From Streptomyces collinus Tu 365 (GTDB lineage Bacteria; Actinomycetota; Actinomycetes; Streptomycetales; Streptomycetaceae), in contig NC_021985.1 of assembly GCF_000444875.1 (NCBI RefSeq), positions 806,001 through 870,000 of the forward strand: 64,000 nucleotides of DNA, in the 5' to 3' direction. This document shows positions 15,955 to 23,201 of this stretch, in pieces; position 1 is the stretch's first letter; the number at the start of each line of letters is the position of its first letter. A program made the position numbers and the translations under genes. The notes beneath the pieces were generated by a model that had not been told where the DNA came from, did not search any database, and was given only the letters and a program-made list of their open reading frames with translations.

Positions 15955-16509
15955 ATGCCGCAGACCGGTTCCGGTTCCACCACCCGCGATGCCATCCACA
16001 CCGCCGCCGCCCGGCTCTTTCGCGACCAGGGGTTCGCCCGGACCACCGTCCGCAGGATCGCGGCGGACGCCGGGACCGACCCGGCGCTGGTGATCCGTCA
16101 CTTCAAGAGCAAGGAGCTGCTCTTCCTGGAGACGATGCACCTGACCATCGACGACGAACCGCTGCTCGACGTGCCACTGGAGGAGTTGGGCGAGCGCCTC
16201 GCCCAACTCCTCCTGGAGCTCGACGGATCGGCGCGGGGCATCTTCCTGGCCCTCGTGCGGGGCAGCAACGAGGCCCAGATCCTCGACCGGCTCCGGGAGA
16301 CCCACGAGAAGGTGTTCGTCGAGCCGCTGCGCGGGCGGCTGTCCGGACCCGACGCCGACCTGCGGGCCCGGCTGGCGGCGTCGCTGGCGGGAGGGCTGCT
16401 GTACGCGCTGTGGGTGGCCAGGGACGAGAGCCTGCTCCGGACCGACGGCAAGGAACTCATCGCCCACTACGGGGCGCTGTTCCAGGAGATCCTGACGCCC
16501 TGTCCCTGA
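15955..16509 (+). CDS. TetR-family transcriptional regulator
   Basis: 184 residues from ATG 15955 (MPQTGSGSTTRDAIHTAAAR); no ribosome site is visible and a -10-like TATGCT ends 7 bases before the ATG, so a leaderless transcript is likely. The helix-turn-helix is clear: FRDQGFARTTVRRIAADAGT, then PALVIRHFKSKELLF. The C-terminal domain ends in GGLLYALWVARDESLL, a form common in this family. Possible targets are itself, the divergent SGNH hydrolase or the downstream aquaporin gene (115 bp away). Confidence 0.88.
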   Translation: MPQTGSGSTTRDAIHTAAARLFRDQGFARTTVRRIAADAGTDPALVIRHFKSKELLFLETMHLTIDDEPLLDVPLEELGERLAQLLLELDGSARGIFLALVRGSNEAQILDRLRETHEKVFVEPLRGRLSGPDADLRARLAASLAGGLLYALWVARDESLLRTDGKELIAHYGALFQEILTPCP

Positions 16510-16624
16510 GGTGCCGAGCCCTCCCGCTCGAGGCCCGTCGTCGTGCGCCCGACGGGAGGACCCCCTCCAGGATCAGGTGTTCGTCCAGTGTTCCCGGCCC
16601 TGGGACGACCCGAGACTGCCTCTC

Positions 16625-17578
16625 ATGACGAACGAAGCGCCACCCCGGAGACCGGGCGCCACCACGGCCGGAGCCCTCGCCCGCCGTGCCGCCGCCGAGG
16701 CGGTCGGCACCGGGCTGCTGGTCGCGGTGGCCGCCGGCTCGGCGATCCAGGCCACCCGGCTGTCGCAGGACGCCGGTGTGCGGCTGCTCGCCTGCTCGCT
16801 GGCCGGCGCCCTCGGCCTGGGGGTGCTGGTCACCCTGTTCGGGCCGGTGTCCGGTGGTCACCTCAATCCGGCCGTGACCCTGTCCGCCTGGTACGCCGGC
16901 CGCCGCCGCGGCGCGGGGCCGACGCCGCGGGAGGTCGCCGCCTACCTACCGGCGCAGACGGCCGGTGCGCTCGGGGGTGCCGTGCTGGCGGACGCCATGT
17001 TCGCGCGGCCGCTGCTGCGGCTCTCCACGCACGAGCGGTCCGGCGGCCACCTGTGGCTGGGCGAGGCCGTCGCCACGGCCGGTCTCGTCCTGCTCGTCGT
17101 CGGCCTGGAGCGCGCCGGCCGGGCCCGGGCCCTGCCGGCCGCCGCGGCCGCGTACACGGCGGCCGCCTGCTGGTTCACCTCCTCCACGGCGTTCGCGAAC
17201 CCGGCGGCGACCATCGGCCGGGCGCTGACCGACACCGCCGCCGGCATCGCGCCCGGCTCCGTGCTCCCGTTCGTCGCCGCCCAACTGCTCGGGACGGCGG
17301 TCGGCTTGGGGACCGCGACCGTGCTGTTCGGGCGCCGGGCCCCGGAGGGGGACGGCGGCGCCGGCCCCGCCCGGGGCCCGTGCGGGCCCGGCGCCGTCCC
17401 TCCCCGCCCGGTCCGGCGGGACCCCGCTCAGCCCAGCCTGAACTTCTGCGCCGCCGATCCGTTGCAGTCCCAGATCTGCAGCCGGGTGCCGTTGGCCGTG
17501 GCCCCGCCGGGCGAGTCCAGACACCGCCCGGACTGCGGGTTCAGCAGCGAACCGTCCGCCTGCTGCACCCACTTCTGA
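16625..17578 (+). CDS. MIP/aquaporin-family channel protein with run-on C terminus
   Basis: 317 residues from ATG 16625. Both pore signatures are present: GHLNPAVTL and FANPAATIGRAL. The form SSTAFANPAATIGRALTDT resembles the actinobacterial aquaporins often found in arsenic operons, but no ars gene is near. About six helices end near residue 240 (base 17345). The frame then continues through a Pro/Arg/Gly-rich stretch into the antisense of the lectin domain of the next gene, with the stop only at 17578. So the last 50 residues or so are an unusual 151-bp antisense overlap; either the tail is real, or a sequence error or mutation removed an earlier stop. Confidence 0.8.
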   Translation: MTNEAPPRRPGATTAGALARRAAAEAVGTGLLVAVAAGSAIQATRLSQDAGVRLLACSLAGALGLGVLVTLFGPVSGGHLNPAVTLSAWYAGRRRGAGPTPREVAAYLPAQTAGALGGAVLADAMFARPLLRLSTHERSGGHLWLGEAVATAGLVLLVVGLERAGRARALPAAAAAYTAAACWFTSSTAFANPAATIGRALTDTAAGIAPGSVLPFVAAQLLGTAVGLGTATVLFGRRAPEGDGGAGPARGPCGPGAVPPRPVRRDPAQPSLNFCAADPLQSQICSRVPLAVAPPGESRHRPDCGFSSEPSACCTHF

Positions 17579-19251
17579 CCACCGACCCCGTTGCAGTCCC
17601 ACAGCTCGACCTGCGTACCGTTCGCCGTCCCGTTGCCGACGACGTCGAGGCAGCGGCCCAGCGTGCCGAGCGAGGTGTCGGAGCGGTGGAACCAGTGCTG
17701 GTCGACCGCCCAGGACTGACAGTCCCACAGCTGCACGGCGGTGCCGTCGACCCCGGTGTCGTCGGCCGCCACGTCGACGCACTTGCCGCCCGGACCGGTG
17801 ACCGGGGCGCCGCCGCCCACCGAGAACTTCTGCGCCGCCGCGCCGTTGCAGTCCCAGATCTGCAGCCGGGTGCCGTTGGCCGTGGCCCCGCCGGGCGAGT
17901 CCAGACACCGCCCGGACTGCGGGTTCAGCAGCGAACCGTCCGCCTGCTGCACCCACTTCTGACCACCGACCCCGTTGCAGTCCCACAGCTCGACCTGCGT
18001 ACCGTTCGCCGTCCCGTTGCCGTCGACATCGAGGCAGCGGCCCAGCGTGCCCAGGGAGCCGTCGGCGTTGTGGGTCCAGTGCTGGTCCTCGGCATAGGTC
18101 TGGCAGTCCCACAGCTGCACGGCGGTGCCGTCGACCCCGGTGTCGTCGGCCGCCACGTCGACGCACTTGCCGCCCGGACCGGTGACCGTCCCCTGCGGCC
18201 CGTTGGGCACGTCGGTCTGCCCGGTGTAGCCGACCGAGACGATGTTCGCCTGCACCGCGTTCTCGGCGGCGTCCGTCGGATAGCCGGAGACCATCACGCC
18301 CTCGAAGAACGTGCCCCTGTTCCAGTTGCTGTTGTCGCCGCCGATGCCGAGGATGATGCCGCCCTCCTGGTGCATCGGCTGGTAACCGCCGCGCGTCGGC
18401 AGGGCGCCGTCCCACCACGTGGTCAGTCCCCCGGACCGCGCGTCGCCGCCCTTGAGGGCGTACCGCGTCTGCCCGTTGTTCTTGAGCACGGCGGTGACGT
18501 ACGTGCTGCCGTTGCCGCGGTTGGCGGTGTTAGAGCCGTTGTCCCCCTGGAACATGCCGTTCTCCAGGTCCGCCTCGACCCAGGGTCCGGAGCCGGTGCA
18601 GGGCGCGAAGTAGCAGGTGGTCGCGATGCTCACGGCGTCCATGTGACCGTTGCCGGTGTCGGCCGGCGCGCTCTCGGCGTTGCCGTAGTCGAAGCAGCAG
18701 GCGGAGCCCACGTGGGTGCCGCTGGCCACCATGTAGGCGCCTTCGGGCTGCCCGTTGACGGCCACACCCGAGGCGACGCCCGTGTAGCGGTAGCCGACGC
18801 CGGGCGAGATCCACACGCCGTAGACCTTGTGGCCGCCGGCGGTGACCGCGATCTCACCGGCGTCCGCGCCACGGTCCGCGCCCATGCCGGCGGTGCCGGC
18901 CGGCCCCGGGGTCAGGTCGTTGTGCCGTGCGGTCTGGTCGTAGATCCGGGTGATCCGGCAGGTCGTGCCGCCGCAGAAGGTGTCCTGGCGTCCGGCGTCC
19001 GCGTAGCCGCCGGCCGCCAGCAGGCCGATGTCGGCCTTGGCGCCGTCCGAGGCCCGGGTGACCTGGTACAGGGGACCGGCGTAGCCGGCGAACAGCGCGC
19101 GTACCGTGCTGTGCGCGGCGACGCACGGGGTGCCGGCGCCCCCGTAGATGTCGCAGGGCAGGGAGCCGGCGGCATGCGCCGGCCCGGCCACGCCGACCAG
19201 GGCACCCAGCAGGAGTGCCAGGACGGCAAGGATCGATCTCTTTCCGCGCAT
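17428..19251 (-). CDS. secreted GH54 alpha-L-arabinofuranosidase with two ricin-type (CBM13) domains
   Basis: 607 residues from ATG 19251, with GGAGCAGACG upstream. Signal peptide residues 1-27 (cleaved near AHA). Residues 28-345 match the GH54 catalytic domain: ADLENGMFQG contains the nucleophile (Glu230) and GIGGDNSNWNRGTFFEG the acid/base (Asp306); many Cys suggest disulphides. Fungal GH54 enzymes carry an arabinose-binding CBM42; here that is replaced by two beta-trefoil lectin domains (about 355-480 and 483-607) with QxW-type repeats (VQLWDCQ, VELWDCNG, LQIWDCNG). The enzyme should remove arabinose from plant arabinoxylan or arabinan outside the cell. The 3' end overlaps the aquaporin gene antisense. 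Confidence 0.9.
   Translation of the reverse strand: MRGKRSILAVLALLLGALVGVAGPAHAAGSLPCDIYGGAGTPCVAAHSTVRALFAGYAGPLYQVTRASDGAKADIGLLAAGGYADAGRQDTFCGGTTCRITRIYDQTARHNDLTPGPAGTAGMGADRGADAGEIAVTAGGHKVYGVWISPGVGYRYTGVASGVAVNGQPEGAYMVASGTHVGSACCFDYGNAESAPADTGNGHMDAVSIATTCYFAPCTGSGPWVEADLENGMFQGDNGSNTANRGNGSTYVTAVLKNNGQTRYALKGGDARSGGLTTWWDGALPTRGGYQPMHQEGGIILGIGGDNSNWNRGTFFEGVMVSGYPTDAAENAVQANIVSVGYTGQTDVPNGPQGTVTGPGGKCVDVAADDTGVDGTAVQLWDCQTYAEDQHWTHNADGSLGTLGRCLDVDGNGTANGTQVELWDCNGVGGQKWVQQADGSLLNPQSGRCLDSPGGATANGTRLQIWDCNGAAAQKFSVGGGAPVTGPGGKCVDVAADDTGVDGTAVQLWDCQSWAVDQHWFHRSDTSLGTLGRCLDVVGNGTANGTQVELWDCNGVGGQKWVQQADGSLLNPQSGRCLDSPGGATANGTRLQIWDCNGSAAQKFRLG
17461..18022. repeat. near-identical 384-bp-spaced duplication within the lectin domains
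   Basis: Bases 17461-17638 and 17845-18022 read identical over 178 bp at an exact offset of 384 bp (128 codons). Further identity at the same offset appears around 17720-17805 and 18104-18189. This encodes the two CBM13 domains and points to a recent duplication or ongoing gene conversion. Confidence 0.88.
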
Positions 19252-19332
19252 CGTCTGCTCCTCGAAGGACGGGACGTGCTTGAACGGGCGGACGTGATAG
19301 TCGAGTCCGGGACATCACATCGACCGCTGCGG

Positions 19333-19361
19333 AAGGTACGGACCATGGTGGGTCACGTCAA
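19333..19361 (-). promoter_or_regulatory. vegetative-type promoter of the arabinofuranosidase gene
   Basis: On the minus strand TTGACG (19361-19356), a 17-bp spacer and TACCTT (19338-19333) form a good HrdB-type promoter. Transcription would start near 19326, leaving a leader of about 75 bases before the ATG. Confidence 0.7.
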
Positions 19362-19364
19362 GAT

Positions 19365-19418
19365 TTGTTGCTTCCCCCTTATTTAAAGTCGTGTACGTGT
19401 CCTGAATTGTTGCTTCCC
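19365..19418. promoter_or_regulatory. pair of 12-bp direct repeats upstream of the arabinofuranosidase promoter
   Basis: TTGTTGCTTCCC occurs at 19365-19376 and again at 19407-19418, 42 bp apart (four helical turns), just upstream of the -35 box. The stretch between is unusually AT-rich for this genome. The pair looks like activator or repressor sites for substrate control; the protein is unknown. Confidence 0.5.
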
Positions 19419-19443
19419 GGTGGTTCCCGAGGCGGCCGGCCGC

Positions 19444-20937
19444 TCAGTGCACCGGGGCGGAGATCTCGCGCTTGAGGATCTTCCCGCTCGGGCCCATGGG
19501 CAGCGCGTCCACCAGCCAGAGCCTGCGCGGGTACTTGTACGCCGCCACCCGGTCCCGCACGTACGCCTGGAGTTCCTCCGCGCTCGCCCCGGCCCCCGGG
19601 CGCAGGACGACCGCCGCCGCCACCTCCTCGCCCAGCCGCTCGTCGGGCACACCGACGACCGCCGCCAGGGCGACCGCGGGGTGCTCGTGCAGGACCTCCT
19701 CGATCTCCCGCGGGTAGACGTTGTAGCCGCCGCGGATGATCATGTCCTTCTTGCGGTCGACGATGTACAGGTAGCCGTCCTCGTCCCGCCGGGCCAGGTC
19801 GCCCGTGCGCAGCCAGCCGTCGGGCACGGTGACCGCGGTCTCCTCCGGGCGGTTCCAGTAGCCCTTCATCAGATTGGGCCCGCGCACCACGAGTTCGCCG
19901 ACCTCGCCCGGGGCCACGTCGCGGCCGTCGTCGCCCAGCAGGCGCACCTCGACATCGCGGATGGGCGTCCCGATGGACCCGGGCTTGCGGGGGCGGTCGG
20001 GATGGTTGAAGGAGACGACCGGGCTGGTCTCGGACATGCCGAAGCCCTCCAGCACCATGCAGCCGAACCGCCGCTCGAATCCGTGCAGGATCTCCACCGG
20101 CAGGGACGCGCCGCCCGAGACGCACATGCGCAGGGTGGACACGTCGGCGTCGGCGGCACCCGGGTGCTGCAGCAGGGCCGCGTACATCGTGGGCACGCCC
20201 TCGAAGACGGTCGCACGGTCGCGGGCGACGGCGTCCAGCACGGCCTGCGGGTCGAACCTGGGTATGAGGGTGAGCGCGGCGCCGCTGTACACGGCGACGT
20301 TCATGGTGCAGGTCTGCCCGAAGATGTGGAACAGCGGCAGACAGCCCACGATGACGTCGTCGGAGGTCAGCCGCTGCACGTGGACGACGTTGACCTCGGT
20401 GTTGTGGCGCAGTCCCGCGTGGGTGAGCGCGGCACCCTTGGGCCGGCCGGTCGTCCCCGAGGTGTACAGCAGGACGGCGACGTCGTCACCGGCGACCGTG
20501 GCCACCTCGGGCCGGGGCTCCAGACGCGTCAGTTCGGCGGCGAAGGCGTCGGGTTCGACGGCGATGCGCCGCACACCGGCCGCCGCCGCGCCCTGGGCAC
20601 CCTCGCCGGGCGCCTGGTGCCACTCGAAGAGCAGCACGGCGCCGGAGTCGCGCAGGTGGTACTCGGTCTCCCGCTCCTTGAGCAGCGGGTTCATCGGTAC
20701 GACGATGCCGCCGGCGCGCAGCACGGCGTAGTACAGGACGACGAACTCGGGCACGTTCGGCAGCATCAGGGCGACCCGGTCGCCGGTCCGCAGGCCCTCG
20801 GTGCGCAGCAGGGCGGCGGCCTGCGCGCTGAGCCGGTCCAGTTCGGCGTAGGTGGTGGTCCGCGTCCCCAGCCGCAACGCCGTGGCGTCGGGCCGCTCGC
20901 CCGCGGTCTCGGAAAGGAACTCCGCCAGATTCGCCAT
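19444..20937 (-). CDS. long-chain fatty-acid/acyl-CoA ligase (AMP-forming)
   Basis: 497 residues from ATG 20937, with GGAGGCATC upstream. The ANL-superfamily motifs are complete: LLYTSGTTGRPKGAALTH (P loop, near residue 160), GFGMSETSP, TGDLARRDEDGYLYIVDRKK and the C-terminal PSGKILKREI with the catalytic Lys. It activates carboxylic acids to acyl-AMP and then acyl-CoA; chain length cannot be told. It is divergent from a PucR-type regulator, which probably controls it. The long upstream open frame runs antisense to that regulator and is not coding. Confidence 0.9.
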   Translation of the reverse strand: MANLAEFLSETAGERPDATALRLGTRTTTYAELDRLSAQAAALLRTEGLRTGDRVALMLPNVPEFVVLYYAVLRAGGIVVPMNPLLKERETEYHLRDSGAVLLFEWHQAPGEGAQGAAAAGVRRIAVEPDAFAAELTRLEPRPEVATVAGDDVAVLLYTSGTTGRPKGAALTHAGLRHNTEVNVVHVQRLTSDDVIVGCLPLFHIFGQTCTMNVAVYSGAALTLIPRFDPQAVLDAVARDRATVFEGVPTMYAALLQHPGAADADVSTLRMCVSGGASLPVEILHGFERRFGCMVLEGFGMSETSPVVSFNHPDRPRKPGSIGTPIRDVEVRLLGDDGRDVAPGEVGELVVRGPNLMKGYWNRPEETAVTVPDGWLRTGDLARRDEDGYLYIVDRKKDMIIRGGYNVYPREIEEVLHEHPAVALAAVVGVPDERLGEEVAAAVVLRPGAGASAEELQAYVRDRVAAYKYPRRLWLVDALPMGPSGKILKREISAPVH

Positions 20938-21057
20938 GATGCCTCCTCGCATGCATGTCCGCTGCGCGCGCCGGGCTCCCCCGCCGACGCTCACGGCATG
21001 GTGTCCTCGGGCCGGACGAAGATCCATGGCCGGGCGGACAGCGTGGGGCGGCCGGGA

Positions 21058-21090
21058 TTGTCCCGGGCGACAACAAGCACCTCGTACGCT
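21058..21090 (+). promoter_or_regulatory. inverted repeat and -10 box of a leaderless PucR-type regulator gene
   Basis: TTGTCCCGGGCGACAA at 21058-21073 has TTGTC/GACAA arms and lies upstream of TACGCT (21085-21090). The ATG at 21097 is 7 bases past this -10 box, so the transcript should be leaderless. The repeat is a candidate binding site in the divergent gap with the acyl-CoA ligase. Confidence 0.5.
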
Positions 21091-21096
21091 GCGGCT

Positions 21097-22296
21097 ATGA
21101 GTCTGTCGGAGGTGAGCGCCGCCCTGCGGGCACGGCTGCCGGAACTGGGCGAGCGGATGGCCGTGCGCATCCGCGCGGAGGTCGAGGCGTACGCGGACGA
21201 GTCGCTGATCCCGTTCGTGTCGCTGCGGGAGTCGTGCACGGCCAACGCCGACCAGCTGCTGGGGCGGTTCGCGCTCGACGCGGAGCCCGACGTGGGGCCC
21301 GCGGAGCGGACCGGCCGGCTGCGGGCCGAGCAGGGGGTGCCGCTCGCGGACACGCTGCACGCGTACCGGATCGGGTTCGGCTACCTGTGGGAGCGGATGG
21401 TCGACGAGGCCCGGCGGCACCCGGAGGTCACGGATGCCCATCTGGTGGCCGGATCCTCCGAGATCTGGGCGCAGTTCGGGCGCTACGCGGAGGCGGTCGC
21501 CGCGGCCTACCGCGAGGCCAGCGCCGAGCTGGCCCTGCAACGCGAGGCGCGCCGCTCGGCGCTGGTCGAGGCGCTGTTCACGGGCGCGCTCGCGGACCGC
21601 ACGACGCTGTGGGAGACGGCGCGGCAGCTCGGCCTGCCGGAGCGTGGCCCGTACGCGGTGGTGGCCGCCGCGGTGCCCGATCCGGGCGGGGAGCCGCTGC
21701 CCGGGATCGAGGGCGCCCTGCGCCAGGCGGGTGTGCCCTCGGCCTGGCGGCTGCTGCCGGACGCGCAGCTCGGGCTGCTCTCCCTCACCCACCCCGACTC
21801 CGAGTCGCTGATCGGGCGGGCGCTGCGGCGGGGTTCGGCGCGGGTGGGGGTCAGTCCCCGGTTCGACTCGCTGCGTGACACCCCGCAGGCCCTGCGGTTC
21901 GCGCGGCTGGCACTGGCCGGGCTCCCGGGCGAGGGGCCGGGGGTGGCCCGCTTCGACGACAGTCCGCTCGCCATGCTGGTCGCCGCCGCCCCCGCCGAGG
22001 CCGCCCGCCTCGTCGAGACCGTGCTCGGCCCGGTCCTCGAGCTGCCGGCTCCCGAGCGGGCGCGGCTGCTGCACACGCTCGGACACTGGTTCACGCACGG
22101 GGGCGTCGCCACCGAGACGGCGAGCGGGCTGTTCATCCACCCGAACACGGTGCGCTACCGGCTCCGCAGGGTGGAGAAACTGACGGGACGTTCGCTCTCC
22201 GATCCCGCCGACCTGGCCGATCTCGGCGCCGCCCTGCACACGCTCCGGCTCGTCCCGCGGCCGGCGGGGCGACGTGAGCAGCGTTCGCCTCGGTAG
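21097..22296 (+). CDS. PucR/CdaR-type helix-turn-helix transcriptional regulator
   Basis: 399 residues from ATG 21097. The N-terminal 170 residues are an all-helical sensor-like domain (LGERMAVRIRAEVEAYADES). The middle resembles the GGDEF-like CdaR domain (RVGVSPRFDSLRDTPQALRF, then ARLALAGL). The C-terminal PucR HTH is textbook: LGHWFTHGGVATETASGLF, HPNTVRYRLRRVEKLTG. Regulators of this type usually activate neighbouring catabolic genes, so the divergent acyl-CoA ligase is the likely target. No ribosome site precedes the ATG. Confidence 0.9.
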   Translation: MSLSEVSAALRARLPELGERMAVRIRAEVEAYADESLIPFVSLRESCTANADQLLGRFALDAEPDVGPAERTGRLRAEQGVPLADTLHAYRIGFGYLWERMVDEARRHPEVTDAHLVAGSSEIWAQFGRYAEAVAAAYREASAELALQREARRSALVEALFTGALADRTTLWETARQLGLPERGPYAVVAAAVPDPGGEPLPGIEGALRQAGVPSAWRLLPDAQLGLLSLTHPDSESLIGRALRRGSARVGVSPRFDSLRDTPQALRFARLALAGLPGEGPGVARFDDSPLAMLVAAAPAEAARLVETVLGPVLELPAPERARLLHTLGHWFTHGGVATETASGLFIHPNTVRYRLRRVEKLTGRSLSDPADLADLGAALHTLRLVPRPAGRREQRSPR

Positions 22297-22416
22297 CAGG
22301 ACGCCCCGGACGGTGACGGAAAGTGGTCGTGAAGGTTTCCGGTCGGCCGGTGAGATTATTCGTGACTTCGGGGCACTAGAACGGGAGGAATGCTGCTACC
22401 CGGCAGGAGGCACACC

Positions 22417-22572
22417 ATGATCGCCCTCGGCATCATTCTGCTCATAGTCGGCTTCATCACCGGCATTTCCATCCTGTGGACCATCGGCATCATCCTCGTG
22501 GTGGTGGGCGCGGTCCTGTGGATCCTGGGCGCCATGGGGCACGCGGTCGGGGGCCGCCGGCACTACTGGTAG
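22417..22572 (+). CDS. DUF6131-type small membrane protein
   Basis: 51 residues. ATG 22417 is preceded by the strong ribosome site AGGAGG, which decides it over the upstream ATG at 22390. The sequence is two short helices (IALGIILLIVGFITGISILW, IGIILVVVGAVLWILGAMG) and the tail GGRRHYW, the pattern of DUF6131, common in Streptomyces. Function unknown; the two-helix, Gly-rich layout suggests a membrane stress peptide. Confidence 0.82.
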   Translation: MIALGIILLIVGFITGISILWTIGIILVVVGAVLWILGAMGHAVGGRRHYW

Positions 22573-22815
22573 GCACCGGGCGCGCCGCGGCACCACGGCC
22601 TGCGCTCCCCCGGCGACCGCCACGGCGGCGTGCGGTATCGTCGCTTGACGTGAACACCGGATCGGCGCCACGCCACGCACGGATCGGCAACCCGGTGGGC
22701 GGCTGATCACCCGGCGGGTGCGCAGGACGCACCCCCTCGGTCCGGCACGCGGACCTCCCGGCACTCGCGCACCGCGAGTCCGTCTCCCGTGTCGAACACC
22801 AACGAGGTCAGCCGA

Positions 22816-23190
22816 GTGACAGTCACGTTCAACCACACCATCGTCGCCGCCAAGGACCGCAACGAGTCCGCCCGGTTCTTCCGGGAGTTGCTGGAACTCC
22901 CGGAAGCGCCGTCCTGGGGCCCCTTCACCAACGTCCAGCTCACCGACGGCGTACTGCTGCAGTTCGCCGAGCCGCCGGTGGAGATCCAGATGCAGCATTA
23001 CGCGTTCCTGGTCGACGACGAGCTGTTCGACCGCGCTTACCGGCGGCTGTGCGACCGCGGGATCGAGCACTGGGCGGATCCGCAGATGCGCCGCCCGGGC
23101 GAGACCAACGACGAGCACGGCGGCCGGGGCGTGTACTTCAAGGATCCGGCCGGCCACGCGATCGAGCTGATCACCCGGCCGTATCTGTGA
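22816..23190 (+). CDS. VOC-superfamily (glyoxalase/dioxygenase-fold) protein
   Basis: 124 residues from GTG 22816, with GAGG upstream (an in-frame GTG at 22789 would add nine residues). The protein has two beta-alpha-beta-beta-beta modules: FNHTIVAAKDRNESARFFREL with the first metal His, HYAFLVDDELFDRAYRRL with the second, and GRGVYFKDPAGHAIELITRP with the Glu ligand. Such proteins are glyoxalases, dioxygenases or resistance binders; which one is not clear. Confidence 0.85.
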   Translation: MTVTFNHTIVAAKDRNESARFFRELLELPEAPSWGPFTNVQLTDGVLLQFAEPPVEIQMQHYAFLVDDELFDRAYRRLCDRGIEHWADPQMRRPGETNDEHGGRGVYFKDPAGHAIELITRPYL

Positions 23191-23201
23191 CCGGCCGCTG
23201 G

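Noticed and set aside
16625..17578. arsenic resistance operon around the aquaporin
   Set aside because: The channel resembles ars-linked aquaporins, but no arsR, arsC or arsenite exporter gene is in the window.
16543..19386. 947-residue open frame on the plus strand
   Set aside because: It runs through the aquaporin gene and antisense to the arabinofuranosidase gene. The product is low-complexity Arg/Gly/Val with no domain; the real genes explain the region.
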